Source: Betaproteobacteria bacterium
GTDB lineage: Bacteria; Pseudomonadota; Gammaproteobacteria; Burkholderiales; SG8-41
Assembly: GCA_029883965.1 (NCBI GenBank)
Contig: JAOUIN010000132.1
Location: 1-6,511, forward strand
Length of the DNA: 6,511 bases
Direction of reading: 5' to 3'
Part shown: one piece after another, positions 1-5,963 of the stretch
Layout of the letters: each line of letters starts with the position of its first letter
How positions within the stretch are numbered: the first letter of the stretch is position 1
The notes under the pieces: model-generated
What the model was told of the DNA's origin: nothing
The model's input: only the letters and a program-made list of their open reading frames with translations
Databases searched by the model: none
Made by a program: the position numbers and the translations under genes

Positions 1-87
1 CTGCCTGACCTTGTTGCGATAGCTCCACCACAATATCGGAATCGCAATGAACGGCGCCAGCACCAGCAGATACCAGATCGCAACCAT
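1..87 (-). CDS. Partial small membrane protein, N-terminus only
   Basis: An open frame starts at the ATG at 87-85 on the minus strand and runs off the left edge after 29 codons. It begins MVAIWYLLVLAPFIAIPILW and continues with WSYRNKVRQ. This is one strongly hydrophobic stretch (residues 3-21) followed by a basic segment, as in a single-pass inner-membrane protein with a cytoplasmic positive side. I do not recognise the family. There is no good Shine-Dalgarno sequence before the ATG. It lies on the same strand as soeABC, downstream of the LETM1-like gene, and could be the next gene of that transcription unit or the start of another. The frame stays open upstream of the ATG to a TGA near 202, but that extension (rich in Arg, Gly and Pro) does not look like protein. 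The main uncertainty is that the rest of the gene lies outside the window. Confidence 0.4.
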   Translation of the reverse strand, partial: MVAIWYLLVLAPFIAIPILWWSYRNKVRQ

Positions 88-93
88 GGGGCG

Positions 94-180
94 TCAGGTG
101 CCCGGAAGGTTCGCGATGCGCGCCGTCCGCATCTGCAGGCACGCGTCGATATCCGCGCAGGCGAATTGAAAATTGTTCAT
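94..180 (-). CDS. Doubtful 28-residue ORF
   Basis: The ATG at 180-178 opens a 28-residue frame beginning MNNFQFACADIDACLQM and ending at a TGA at 96-94, six bases before the ATG of the membrane ORF at 87. An AGGA sits 10 bases upstream of the start (194-191), slightly far for a ribosome binding site. The start overlaps the TGA (179-177) of another open frame as ATGA. A stop lies in frame shortly upstream (198-196), so the ORF cannot be much longer. No family is recognised. It could be a translated leader for the next gene or chance, and chance is more likely on length alone. Confidence 0.2.
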   Translation of the reverse strand: MNNFQFACADIDACLQMRTARIANLPGT

Positions 181-340
181 GCCCAGGGCGTCCTGTTATC
201 CATCAGATGCTCCAGTCTGCCGGCAACCACAGGCCGTGCCGGAACCATGCTGCTACCCACGGTGGCATTGTAACGGCTTTCACCGCACCGGCCGATTTCG
301 CAGCAGGTCACGTCCGCATCTCCTGCCGTGCGGAAACCTA
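181..340. other. Gap after the LETM1-like gene, no convincing gene
   Basis: These 160 bp separate the LETM1-like stop from the 28-codon ORF. A minus-strand frame (401-177) crosses the region but has protein-unlike composition and overlaps the end of the LETM1-like gene. A perfect 6-bp stem, CCGGCA/TGCCGG at 220-225 and 237-242 with an 11-base loop, is present but has no T-tract on either side, so it is not a standard intrinsic terminator. I see no clear promoter. Whether soeABC transcription ends here is undecided. Confidence 0.4.
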
Positions 341-670
341 TTACTGTTTTTTCAGCGGCGTTACCAGGCGATTCGATCGCCGCCGGCGATCGACCCACCA
401 TGCGAACACCGGCAGCACAAAAAAGCCGCCGGGCATGACGATCAACACCAGATACGGACTCAACTGCGACAGCCGCCGGACATGATCGCGCAACAGCGCC
501 TTGTCCTCGGCCGTCCAGCGATGACCGTTGCGCTGCTTCATCAGTATGGGCATCAGCCCCCTGGTCTTCTGCATCTCGTCGACCAGGCGCTGCTTTTCTC
601 GCTGTGTCAGGTTACGTACGGAATGATAAGACTGCTGGACGCGTATGCGCAGGTGTTGAAGCGGTGGCAT
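341..670 (-). CDS. Short LETM1-like membrane protein
   Basis: A 109-residue protein. The N-terminal two thirds are charged and probably helical (residues 1-70, with TQREKQRLVDEMQ near 22-34). Then comes a hydrophobic segment containing PYLVLIVMPGGFFVLP (72-87) and FAWWVD, and a basic tail (RRRRSNR, then KK). The Pro-Tyr start, PGG middle and LP end of the hydrophobic stretch resemble the transmembrane/ribosome-binding part of the LETM1-like family. Eukaryotic LETM1 proteins are inner-mitochondrial-membrane proteins tied to cation exchange and ribosome binding; the role of short bacterial relatives is not known to me. The start is the ATG at 670, 17 bp after the soeC stop, without a strong Shine-Dalgarno. 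The gene ends in tandem stops TAA TAG just after an A6 run, where an indel would fuse it to the downstream frame. Spacing and strand suggest cotranscription with soeABC. The family call comes from pattern memory only. Confidence 0.65.
   Translation of the reverse strand: MPPLQHLRIRVQQSYHSVRNLTQREKQRLVDEMQKTRGLMPILMKQRNGHRWTAEDKALLRDHVRRLSQLSPYLVLIVMPGGFFVLPVFAWWVDRRRRSNRLVTPLKKQ
373..393. repeat. 9-bp perfect inverted repeat inside a gene
   Basis: TCGATCGCC and GGCGATCGA (373-381 and 385-393) flank a 3-base GCC spacer, giving a strong potential hairpin. It lies in the codons for the arginine-rich tail of the LETM1-like protein. A smaller alternative stem, GGCGA/TCGCC at 368-372 and 378-382, overlaps it. 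No T-tract follows on the minus strand. It may simply reflect runs of Arg codons, or it may act on the mRNA 3' end. Confidence 0.5.
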
Positions 671-687
671 GCTGCAATGAGAACCGG

Positions 688-1629
688 TCAGGAGACCGCC
701 TGATAATAAAGGTTTTGCGGATGATTGGCTTGCGCAAAAAAGAACCAGCGCTCAGCCATCAGACCGAAAATCTGCACTGCGAACGCCGTGACCAGCGGTA
801 GCGGCGCCTGCGCAGCCAGGCCTGCCGCAATCAGCGCCACCGGGGCGACAAAAGCGGAGATCAGAAAAACCCATTTGACATTGCGCAACGTGCCCGGTCC
901 GCGGCCATGGAAAAATTCGCGCGTATTGAAGGACCCGCCCGTGAAACCCTGCGCTTTCTGCACGATGCGCGGATGCTTGATGCCGATCGCCGTCTGCAGG
1001 CTGGAAACCGGTTTCAGCCGCGCATTGCGCCATAGCGCCGCTGCACGCGTGATCAGCCCGGCGACCGTCAATGCGATCGCCCAGGCTCCGACAACATCGA
1101 CCATCGCCTCGCCGCGATATCCCGCGAGTGCGGCGGCCAGCGTGACGCCCGAGGCGCTGCCCAGCAGCGTGAAGTTGACGAAGGTCAGCGGCGTCGCCCA
1201 TTCCTGCAGGAACCTGATGCACGCATAAATCATGGCCGTGCACAGGAACAGGCCCAGGCACAGCACGACACCCGCACCGCCCAGCACCAGCGTAGCGGAT
1301 GCCATGCCCTGCCAGTGCGCCCAGCCGTACGCGGCCACAGCCGCCATGAAAGCGGGCAACACCAGCACCTCCCGCGACAGCCACGACGTGCGCCACTTCG
1401 CCGCGGCGCGCCACGCGCGCTCCGGATGTCCGAGATGGAAAAAAGACGCCAGCAGCCCCGCCGCCAGCAACAGCAGCGCAATGGCGCTGCCCACCCAGTA
1501 ATACCCCGCTGACGGTGCCGCCAGCAGGCCCGTCGCCACGCGCACTTCGATCACGTACAGCGCCAGAAAAAGTCCCTGCCCGGCGCCGATCAGCGTCGTC
1601 AGAAAAATTACCGAGAATGCGGGATTCAT
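688..1629 (-). CDS. soeC: SoeC-type quinone-linked membrane anchor (DmsC family)
   Basis: A 313-residue integral membrane protein of the DmsC family. It begins MNPAFSVIFLTTLIGAGQGL, typical of these anchors, and shows about eight hydrophobic segments (near 5-27, 43-64, 86-104, 108-132, 137-158, 165-185, 232-253 and 256-280). The HLGHPERAWRA motif (65-75) after the second segment and the stretch around FLQEWATPLTFVNF are characteristic. In DmsC-type anchors this subunit carries no Fe-S cluster; it holds the hydrophilic subunits to the inner membrane and exchanges electrons with quinone. Here that would mean passing electrons from sulfite, through SoeA and SoeB, to the quinone pool. The ATG lies 16 bp after the soeB stop, with GGAG 11 bases upstream. 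The specific SoeC assignment rests on the operon; by sequence alone it could be the anchor of another DMSO-reductase-type enzyme. Confidence 0.8.
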   Translation of the reverse strand: MNPAFSVIFLTTLIGAGQGLFLALYVIEVRVATGLLAAPSAGYYWVGSAIALLLLAAGLLASFFHLGHPERAWRAAAKWRTSWLSREVLVLPAFMAAVAAYGWAHWQGMASATLVLGGAGVVLCLGLFLCTAMIYACIRFLQEWATPLTFVNFTLLGSASGVTLAAALAGYRGEAMVDVVGAWAIALTVAGLITRAAALWRNARLKPVSSLQTAIGIKHPRIVQKAQGFTGGSFNTREFFHGRGPGTLRNVKWVFLISAFVAPVALIAAGLAAQAPLPLVTAFAVQIFGLMAERWFFFAQANHPQNLYYQAVS

Positions 1630-1645
1630 GCGCGCTATGACTCCG

Positions 1646-2377
1646 TTACCACGACGTCACGTCGTCCAGCGACGGATCCTTGACGCCGGGCTTGGGCAGC
1701 CGGCCGTCGATCTTCAGCGGATTCGCCGCACGATCCAGTTCGTCTTCATGGATGCGCATCTCCGTCTTGCGTCGTGGCAGATAGTGATTCGCCGGCTGCG
1801 TGCCCCACTCGGGCATCAGCGCATAACCTGCATTTTCACGTATGGCCTTCGACACCACCGACTCCGAATCATGGATATCGCCGTAGAGCCGCGCATTGGT
1901 CGGGCACGCCAGCACGCACGCCGGCTTGCGCTCGGCCTCGGGCAGTTTCGCGTCGTAGATGCGATCCACGCACAGCGTGCATTTCTTCATGACCTTCTGG
2001 TGCTCGTCGATTTCGCGCACGCCGTACGGACAGGCCCATGAACAATACTTGCAGCCGATACACTTGTCGTAATCGACCAGCACGATGCCATCCTCCGGCC
2101 GCTTGTAGCTCGCACCCGTCGGGCACACCGGCACGCACGGCGGATCCTCGCAATGCAGGCAGGACTTCGGAAAATGCACGGTCTGCGTGTCCGGATACTC
2201 ACCCACTTCGAAAGTCTGCACACGATTGAAGAAAGTGCCGGTGGGATCACGGTCATACGGATTGTCATCCGACATGAATCCCGCCGCACCCGAAGTGTTC
2301 CATTCCTTGCAGCTGGTGACGCAGGCATGACAACCCACGCATACATTGAGATCGATCACCAATGCCAATTGGGTCAT
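1646..2377 (-). CDS. soeB: SoeB-type four [4Fe-4S] electron-transfer subunit
   Basis: A 243-residue ferredoxin-like subunit of the DmsB/PsrB/NrfC type. Sixteen cysteines form four complete clusters: 13/16/19/23, 73/76/81/85, 106/109/112/116 and 133/136/154/158. The motifs CVGCHACVTSC, CLHCEDPPCVPVCP and CIGCKYCSWACPYG are visible. It should carry electrons from the catalytic subunit to the membrane anchor. I chose the ATG at 2377 over an in-frame ATG at 2413. The later start gives the normal N-terminus MTQLALVIDLNVCVGC, has AAAGGAG seven bases upstream, and overlaps the soeA stop as ATGA. The 12 extra residues of the longer form (AGLRRWQRR...) lie within the 3' end of soeA. No signal peptide is seen, in keeping with a cytoplasmic complex. 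No cluster ligand is missing. The C-terminal region after residue 200 (basic, then LPKPGVKDP) is variable in the family. Confidence 0.88.
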   Translation of the reverse strand: MTQLALVIDLNVCVGCHACVTSCKEWNTSGAAGFMSDDNPYDRDPTGTFFNRVQTFEVGEYPDTQTVHFPKSCLHCEDPPCVPVCPTGASYKRPEDGIVLVDYDKCIGCKYCSWACPYGVREIDEHQKVMKKCTLCVDRIYDAKLPEAERKPACVLACPTNARLYGDIHDSESVVSKAIRENAGYALMPEWGTQPANHYLPRRKTEMRIHEDELDRAANPLKIDGRLPKPGVKDPSLDDVTSW

Positions 2378-5265
2378 TTGAATTCTCCTTTGCCAGCGAC
2401 GAAGGCCTGCCACAGCCGGCGCACGCGGTTCGTACCGGGTGCCGGTGGCAGCGGTGCAAACTGCGGTGATGTTTCCGCAGGTTCGTCCGCAGCGGCCTTG
2501 CTGATGCGCACGCGCACGTCATACCAGCCGGCCTGCCCCGTCACCGGGTCCGAGTTCGATACGCGCGCACCATCCGCCAGCTGCAGTTCTTCGCTGATGA
2601 CATGATTCAACAGGAAGCCACGACGCGCTTCATCGGCGTCCGGCGCCAGATGCCAGGCGCCCTGCGCCTTGCCGATCGCATTCCAGGTCCACACCGTACC
2701 CGGCTCTACGGCCTCGCTGGTGCGGCACATACAGCGCACACGCCCGTGCATGGATTCCACCCAGATCCAGTCGCCATCGACGATGCCCTGGGATTTTGCA
2801 GTTTTTTCATTTATAAACAACAGGTTATGAGAATGTATCTGGCGCAGCCAGGCATTCTGCGAATCCCAGGAGTGATACATCGCCATCGGCCGCTGCGTGA
2901 TCGCCGCCAGCGGATAGCGCGCGGTGTCCGTGGTCTGCACTTCCAGCGGCGCGTAATAAAAGGGTAGCGGATCGAAATACGTATCGATGCGTTCGCGCAA
3001 ATGCGCCGGCGGCTGCCGCTGTGCCTTGCCTTTACCCTGCGCGGCCATGCGGAATTTCTGCAGCACCTCGGAATAAATCTGGATCACGATGGGATCGGTG
3101 TAGCGTCGCACGCGCGTGCGCCGCGCCCACTCGTGATAACCCTGGTTCCAGTTGCGCATGTACTGATACGAGCGCGGCAGCCGCTGATGGAATACGCAAT
3201 TGTTCTTCTCGTACATTTCCCATTGCCGCGGATTGGGCTCGCCGACCATGGATTTTTCACCGCCACGGCCGCGCCAGCCGGAGAGAAAGCCTATGCCGGA
3301 GCCGGGCTCGGTTTCGAAGTTGACGATGAAATCCGGGTAGTCGCGGTACTTGCGCGCGCCTGCTGCAGTGACGAAGGCCGGCAATTTCAGGCGCGACGCC
3401 AGTTCGATCAACACCTCCTGAAACGGTTTGCACTCGCCCTTGGGCGGCACCACCGGGATGCGTACCGAATCCGCCGGCCCGTCGAATTCAGAAATCGGCC
3501 GGTCGAGCATGGACATCACGTCGTGGCGTTCAAGGTAAGTGGTATCCGGCAGCACCAGGTCGGCAAACGCCGTCATCTCCGACTGGAAGGCATCGCAGAC
3601 GATCAGGAACGGAATCTTGTACTCGCCCTGCTCGTCGCGGTCGTTGAGCATCTTGCGGACTTCGACGGTATTCATGGTCGAATTCCACGCCATGTTCGCC
3701 ATGAAGATCATCAAGGTGTCAATGCGGTACGGATCGCCGCGCCAGGCATTGGTGATGACGTTGTGCATCATCCCGTGCACCGCCAGCGGGTATTCCCACG
3801 AAAACGCCTTGTCGATGCGCACCGGGCCGCCGTCGGCATCCACGCACAGGTCGTCCGGCCCCGCGGGCCAGCCCAGCGCCAGACCGGCAAGCGGCGTGTC
3901 CGGCTGCACCGCTTCCGGGCCTTTCGGCGGCTTGGCCATCGGCGGTATCGCGCGCGGAAACGGCGCCTTGTGGCGGAATCCGCCGGGCCGGTCGATGGTG
4001 CCCAGCAACGACATCAGAATCGCCAGCGAGCGTACCGTATGAAATCCGTTCGAGTGCGCCGCGAGCCCGCGCATCGCGTGAAACGCCACCGGATTTCCGG
4101 TCACCGTTTCATGCTCATGCCCCCACGAATCAGTCCACGCAATCGGCAGTTCAATCCGCTGGTCACGTGCGGTGATGCCCATTTCGTGCGCGAGGCGGCG
4201 TATGGTCGCCGCCGGTATGCCGGTAATCGACTCCGCCCACTCCGGCGTGTATTCCTTCACCCGCTCCAGCAACAGCTGGAACGCCGGCTTGACCGGCGTG
4301 CCGTCCTCCAACCGGTAATTGCCCAGCAGCGCCGGATCGGCATCCGGGGCATGGTTCACCACCGCGCGCCCGCTGTGACGATCCCACCACAACTGATTAT
4401 GACCGTGTTCCGGGTTGTCCCCCTTTGCCGGCGCACCGGACCTGACCGGCATGCCGCACTGGTCACTGGCCGGATCGAGGTTGATCAGGTAACCGGAGTT
4501 GGTATAACGCGCGAGGAAATCGCGGTCATACAAGCCGGTGTTGATGATTTCATGCGTCAGCGCCAGCAACAGCGCCCCATCGGTGCCGGGCCGTATCGGC
4601 ACCCACTCATCGGCAATCGCCGAATAGCCCGTGCGCACCGGATTCACCGAAATGAAGCGGCCGCCGTTGCGCTTGAATTTCGAGATCGCGATTTTCAGCG
4701 GATTCGAATGATGATCCTCGGCCGTGCCGATCATCACGAACAGCCGCGCCCGATCGAGATCGGGGCCGCCGAATTCCCAGAAGCTGCCGCCGATGGTGTA
4801 GATCATGCCCGCAGCCATGTTGACCGAGCAGAAGCCGCCGTGTGCCGCGTAGTTGGGTGTGCCGAACTGGCGCGCGAACATGCCGGTCAGCGCCTGCATC
4901 TGGTCGCGGCCGGTGAACAGCGCAAACTTCTTCGGATCGGTCGCGCGGATCTTGCGCAACCGTTCTTCCATCGTGCGGAACGCCTCGTCCCAGCTGATGG
5001 CCTCGAACTCGCCGGCGCCGCGCTCGGACCCGGCCTTGCGTCGCAGCGGTTGCGTCAAACGCGCGGGCGAGTACTGCTTCATGATGCCCGAGGCGCCCTT
5101 GGCGCAGATCACGCCCTTGTTCAGCGGGTGCTCGGGATTGCCCTCGATGTAGCGCACCTCGCCGTTTTTCAGATGCACGCGGATGCCGCACCTGCACGCG
5201 CACATGTAACAGGTGGTGTTTTTGGTGGCGACCTGATCGGTCGCCGGCGGACTCTGCACGGTCAT
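2374..5265 (-). CDS. soeA: SoeA-type sulfite dehydrogenase, Mo-bisMGD catalytic subunit
   Basis: A 963-residue molybdopterin oxidoreductase of the DMSO-reductase family. An N-terminal [4Fe-4S] domain has ligands Cys19, Cys22, Cys26 and Cys54 (C-x2-C-x3-C-x27-C), followed by the usual Lys56. Cys24 is an extra cysteine in the motif. GGFCSVN (143-149) places Cys146 where the protein ligand of molybdenum is expected; Cys rather than Ser points away from true DMSO reductases. The central Mo-bisMGD domains follow, then the C-terminal pterin-binding domain (about 785-925) and a Pro-rich tail. No twin-arginine signal is present, so the enzyme should face the cytoplasm. With soeB and soeC this matches SoeABC, which oxidises sulfite to sulfate. 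The ATG at 5265 is the only ATG available, since a stop lies in frame at 5292-5290. It lacks a clear Shine-Dalgarno and overlaps the stop of a 12-codon leader ORF. Polysulfide or thiosulfate reductase-like enzymes are the alternatives. No maturation chaperone gene is seen here. Confidence 0.8.
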   Translation of the reverse strand: MTVQSPPATDQVATKNTTCYMCACRCGIRVHLKNGEVRYIEGNPEHPLNKGVICAKGASGIMKQYSPARLTQPLRRKAGSERGAGEFEAISWDEAFRTMEERLRKIRATDPKKFALFTGRDQMQALTGMFARQFGTPNYAAHGGFCSVNMAAGMIYTIGGSFWEFGGPDLDRARLFVMIGTAEDHHSNPLKIAISKFKRNGGRFISVNPVRTGYSAIADEWVPIRPGTDGALLLALTHEIINTGLYDRDFLARYTNSGYLINLDPASDQCGMPVRSGAPAKGDNPEHGHNQLWWDRHSGRAVVNHAPDADPALLGNYRLEDGTPVKPAFQLLLERVKEYTPEWAESITGIPAATIRRLAHEMGITARDQRIELPIAWTDSWGHEHETVTGNPVAFHAMRGLAAHSNGFHTVRSLAILMSLLGTIDRPGGFRHKAPFPRAIPPMAKPPKGPEAVQPDTPLAGLALGWPAGPDDLCVDADGGPVRIDKAFSWEYPLAVHGMMHNVITNAWRGDPYRIDTLMIFMANMAWNSTMNTVEVRKMLNDRDEQGEYKIPFLIVCDAFQSEMTAFADLVLPDTTYLERHDVMSMLDRPISEFDGPADSVRIPVVPPKGECKPFQEVLIELASRLKLPAFVTAAGARKYRDYPDFIVNFETEPGSGIGFLSGWRGRGGEKSMVGEPNPRQWEMYEKNNCVFHQRLPRSYQYMRNWNQGYHEWARRTRVRRYTDPIVIQIYSEVLQKFRMAAQGKGKAQRQPPAHLRERIDTYFDPLPFYYAPLEVQTTDTARYPLAAITQRPMAMYHSWDSQNAWLRQIHSHNLLFINEKTAKSQGIVDGDWIWVESMHGRVRCMCRTSEAVEPGTVWTWNAIGKAQGAWHLAPDADEARRGFLLNHVISEELQLADGARVSNSDPVTGQAGWYDVRVRISKAAADEPAETSPQFAPLPPAPGTNRVRRLWQAFVAGKGEFK
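2385..2389 (-). promoter_or_regulatory. Ribosome binding site deciding the soeB start
   Basis: The minus strand reads AGGAG here, seven bases before the ATG at 2377. It lies inside the last codons of soeA. It supports the short soeB start, because the longer in-frame ATG at 2413 lies upstream of it. The site and the ATGA overlap together suggest that soeA and soeB are translated in a coupled, near-equimolar way. Confidence 0.75.
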
Positions 5266-5300
5266 CGGTTGTTCAATCGATTCAACGGTTTACGCCCCAT
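5262..5300 (-). CDS. Possible 12-residue leader peptide of soeA
   Basis: An ATG at 5300-5298 opens the frame MGRKPLNRLNNR. Its TGA (5264-5262) overlaps the soeA start as ATGA. GGGGTG lies six bases upstream (5312-5307) and partly matches the extended Shine-Dalgarno sequence through GGTG. Because soeA itself has no evident ribosome binding site, ribosomes finishing this peptide could reinitiate at soeA. The peptide has no run of one amino acid that would suggest classical attenuation. Support is positional only; a chance ORF of this size is easy to find. Confidence 0.3.
   Translation of the reverse strand: MGRKPLNRLNNR
5271..5286. promoter_or_regulatory. Imperfect palindrome near the soeA start
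   Basis: GTTCAATCGATTCAAC has dyad symmetry around a perfect AATCGATT core, with GTT/AAC arms broken by one mismatched pair. It lies 6 to 21 bases upstream of the soeA ATG. It could be an operator for a dimeric regulator acting downstream of the promoter, or a weak mRNA hairpin near the start codon. It also falls within the putative leader ORF, so its sequence has a competing explanation. Confidence 0.3.
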
Positions 5301-5314
5301 GAATTACACCCCAT
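5290..5314. repeat. Tandem 11-mer direct repeat in the soeA leader
   Basis: On the plus strand TTACGCCCCAT (5290-5300) and TTACACCCCAT (5304-5314) match at 10 of 11 positions and are three bases apart, giving a 14-base period. The left copy contains the start codon of the putative leader ORF, and the right copy contains its candidate ribosome binding site. Direct repeats at this spacing, between a promoter and a gene, may be binding sites for a regulator or a small duplication. Confidence 0.5.
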
Positions 5315-5344
5315 TGTAGGCGCATCGGACGTACCACAGGCTTT

Positions 5345-5372
5345 AAAATATTTATAAGCGCATCAACGCGCT
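5345..5372 (-). terminator. Weak intrinsic terminator or spacer operator
   Basis: AGCGC and GCGCT (5357-5361 and 5368-5372) form a 5-bp stem with a six-base loop. On the minus strand it is followed by the A/T-rich TATAAATATTTT. It begins nine bases beyond the LOG gene stop, so it could end that transcript. The stem is short and the U-tract is interrupted by A residues, which makes a weak terminator. The same dyad fills most of the spacer of the candidate soeA promoter, so an operator role is an alternative. Confidence 0.3.
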
Positions 5373-5379
5373 GACACAA
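5351..5379 (-). promoter_or_regulatory. Candidate sigma-70 promoter of soeABC
   Basis: Minus strand: TTGTGT (5379-5374), a 17-base spacer, then TATAAA (5356-5351). The -10 box matches five of six consensus bases and the -35 box three of six. The expected transcription start is near 5344, giving a leader of about 80 bases before soeA. A second -10-like TACAAT (5318-5313) has only a weak -35 partner and would leave almost no leader before the small ORF. The promoter begins just after the stop of the LOG gene. Confidence 0.4.
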
Positions 5380-5381
5380 GC

Positions 5382-5963
5382 TCAGCCCTTGCCGCGGTCC
5401 AGCCATTTGCTGACGTCAGGTGCCGACCAGCTCTTCAGGCGTGCAATCAGGCGCTCCGGATCGCTGTCGGCCACGATCATGTCGCGATGCTGCTTGCGGA
5501 TAAACCGCTCCGCGGTCGCGTGATCAAGGAAACCCAGCAGATGATCGAAAAAACCGTCGACGTTGAAAAAACCGCTGGGTTTGCGCTGCATCCCCAGCTG
5601 CGTCAGCGTCAGCATCTCGAAAATCTCGTCCAGCGTACCCATGCCGCCGGGCAGCGCAATGAAGGCATCCGACAGGGCTGCCATCATCACCTTGCGCTCG
5701 TGCATGGAGTCGACCACATGCAGTTCCGACAATCCGGTATGCACCACCTCCTGCTCGAGCAGGCGGCGCGGCGTGACGCCGATGACATGCGCTCTGGCGG
5801 CCAGCGCGGCTTCGGCCACCACGCCCATCAGCCCGACCTTGCCGCCGCCAAACACGATTTTCATGCCGGCGGCAGCCGCCGCGCTCACCACAACGCGCGC
5901 GGCGTCCGCGTAAACCGGGGATTTGCCAGCATTGGAACCACAGAATATACAGATGCTTTGCAT
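5382..5963 (-). CDS. LOG-family nucleoside 5'-monophosphate phosphoribohydrolase
   Basis: A 193-residue cytosolic enzyme of the LOG (lysine decarboxylase-like) family. It begins MQSICIFCGSN, carries a glycine-rich FGGGKVGLMG stretch (38-47), the MHERK segment (87-91) and the hallmark PGGMGTLDE (105-113), whose Glu113 and the Arg90 region belong to the active site. Family members hydrolyse nucleoside 5'-monophosphates, including cytokinin ribosides, to a free base and ribose 5-phosphate; despite old names they are not lysine decarboxylases. Length is normal for the short bacterial form. The start at 5963 has AAGG six bases upstream (5973-5970). An upstream Met is not needed, since the motif at residue 1 is the usual N-terminus. 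It lies upstream of soeA on the same strand, 116 bp away, and is divergent from the gene at 6098. It is probably a housekeeping neighbour. Its physiological substrate cannot be told from sequence. Confidence 0.9.
   Translation of the reverse strand: MQSICIFCGSNAGKSPVYADAARVVVSAAAAAGMKIVFGGGKVGLMGVVAEAALAARAHVIGVTPRRLLEQEVVHTGLSELHVVDSMHERKVMMAALSDAFIALPGGMGTLDEIFEMLTLTQLGMQRKPSGFFNVDGFFDHLLGFLDHATAERFIRKQHRDMIVADSDPERLIARLKSWSAPDVSKWLDRGKG

Noticed and set aside
220..242. CCGGCA/TGCCGG stem as operon terminator
   Set aside because: No T-tract follows on either strand and the loop is long; a Rho-independent terminator is not supported.
177..401. A 74-codon minus-strand frame after the LETM1-like gene
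   Set aside because: It overlaps the end of the LETM1-like gene in another frame, has no good ribosome binding site, and its composition is not protein-like.
173..703. A 176-codon plus-strand frame opposite the LETM1-like gene
   Set aside because: The translation is rich in Pro, His, Arg and Gln without domains, and the opposite strand carries a better-supported gene in tight operon spacing.
2378..2413. A longer soeB start at 2413
   Set aside because: It would place the ribosome binding site at 2385-2389 inside the gene and add 12 basic residues before a normal N-terminus. The ATG at 2377 overlaps the soeA stop and is better supported.
3001..5319. A 772-codon open frame on the plus strand opposite soeA
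   Set aside because: It lies wholly opposite a clear molybdopterin oxidoreductase gene, its translation is very rich in Arg, His and Ala, and no family motif is visible. Long antisense frames are common in GC-rich genes.
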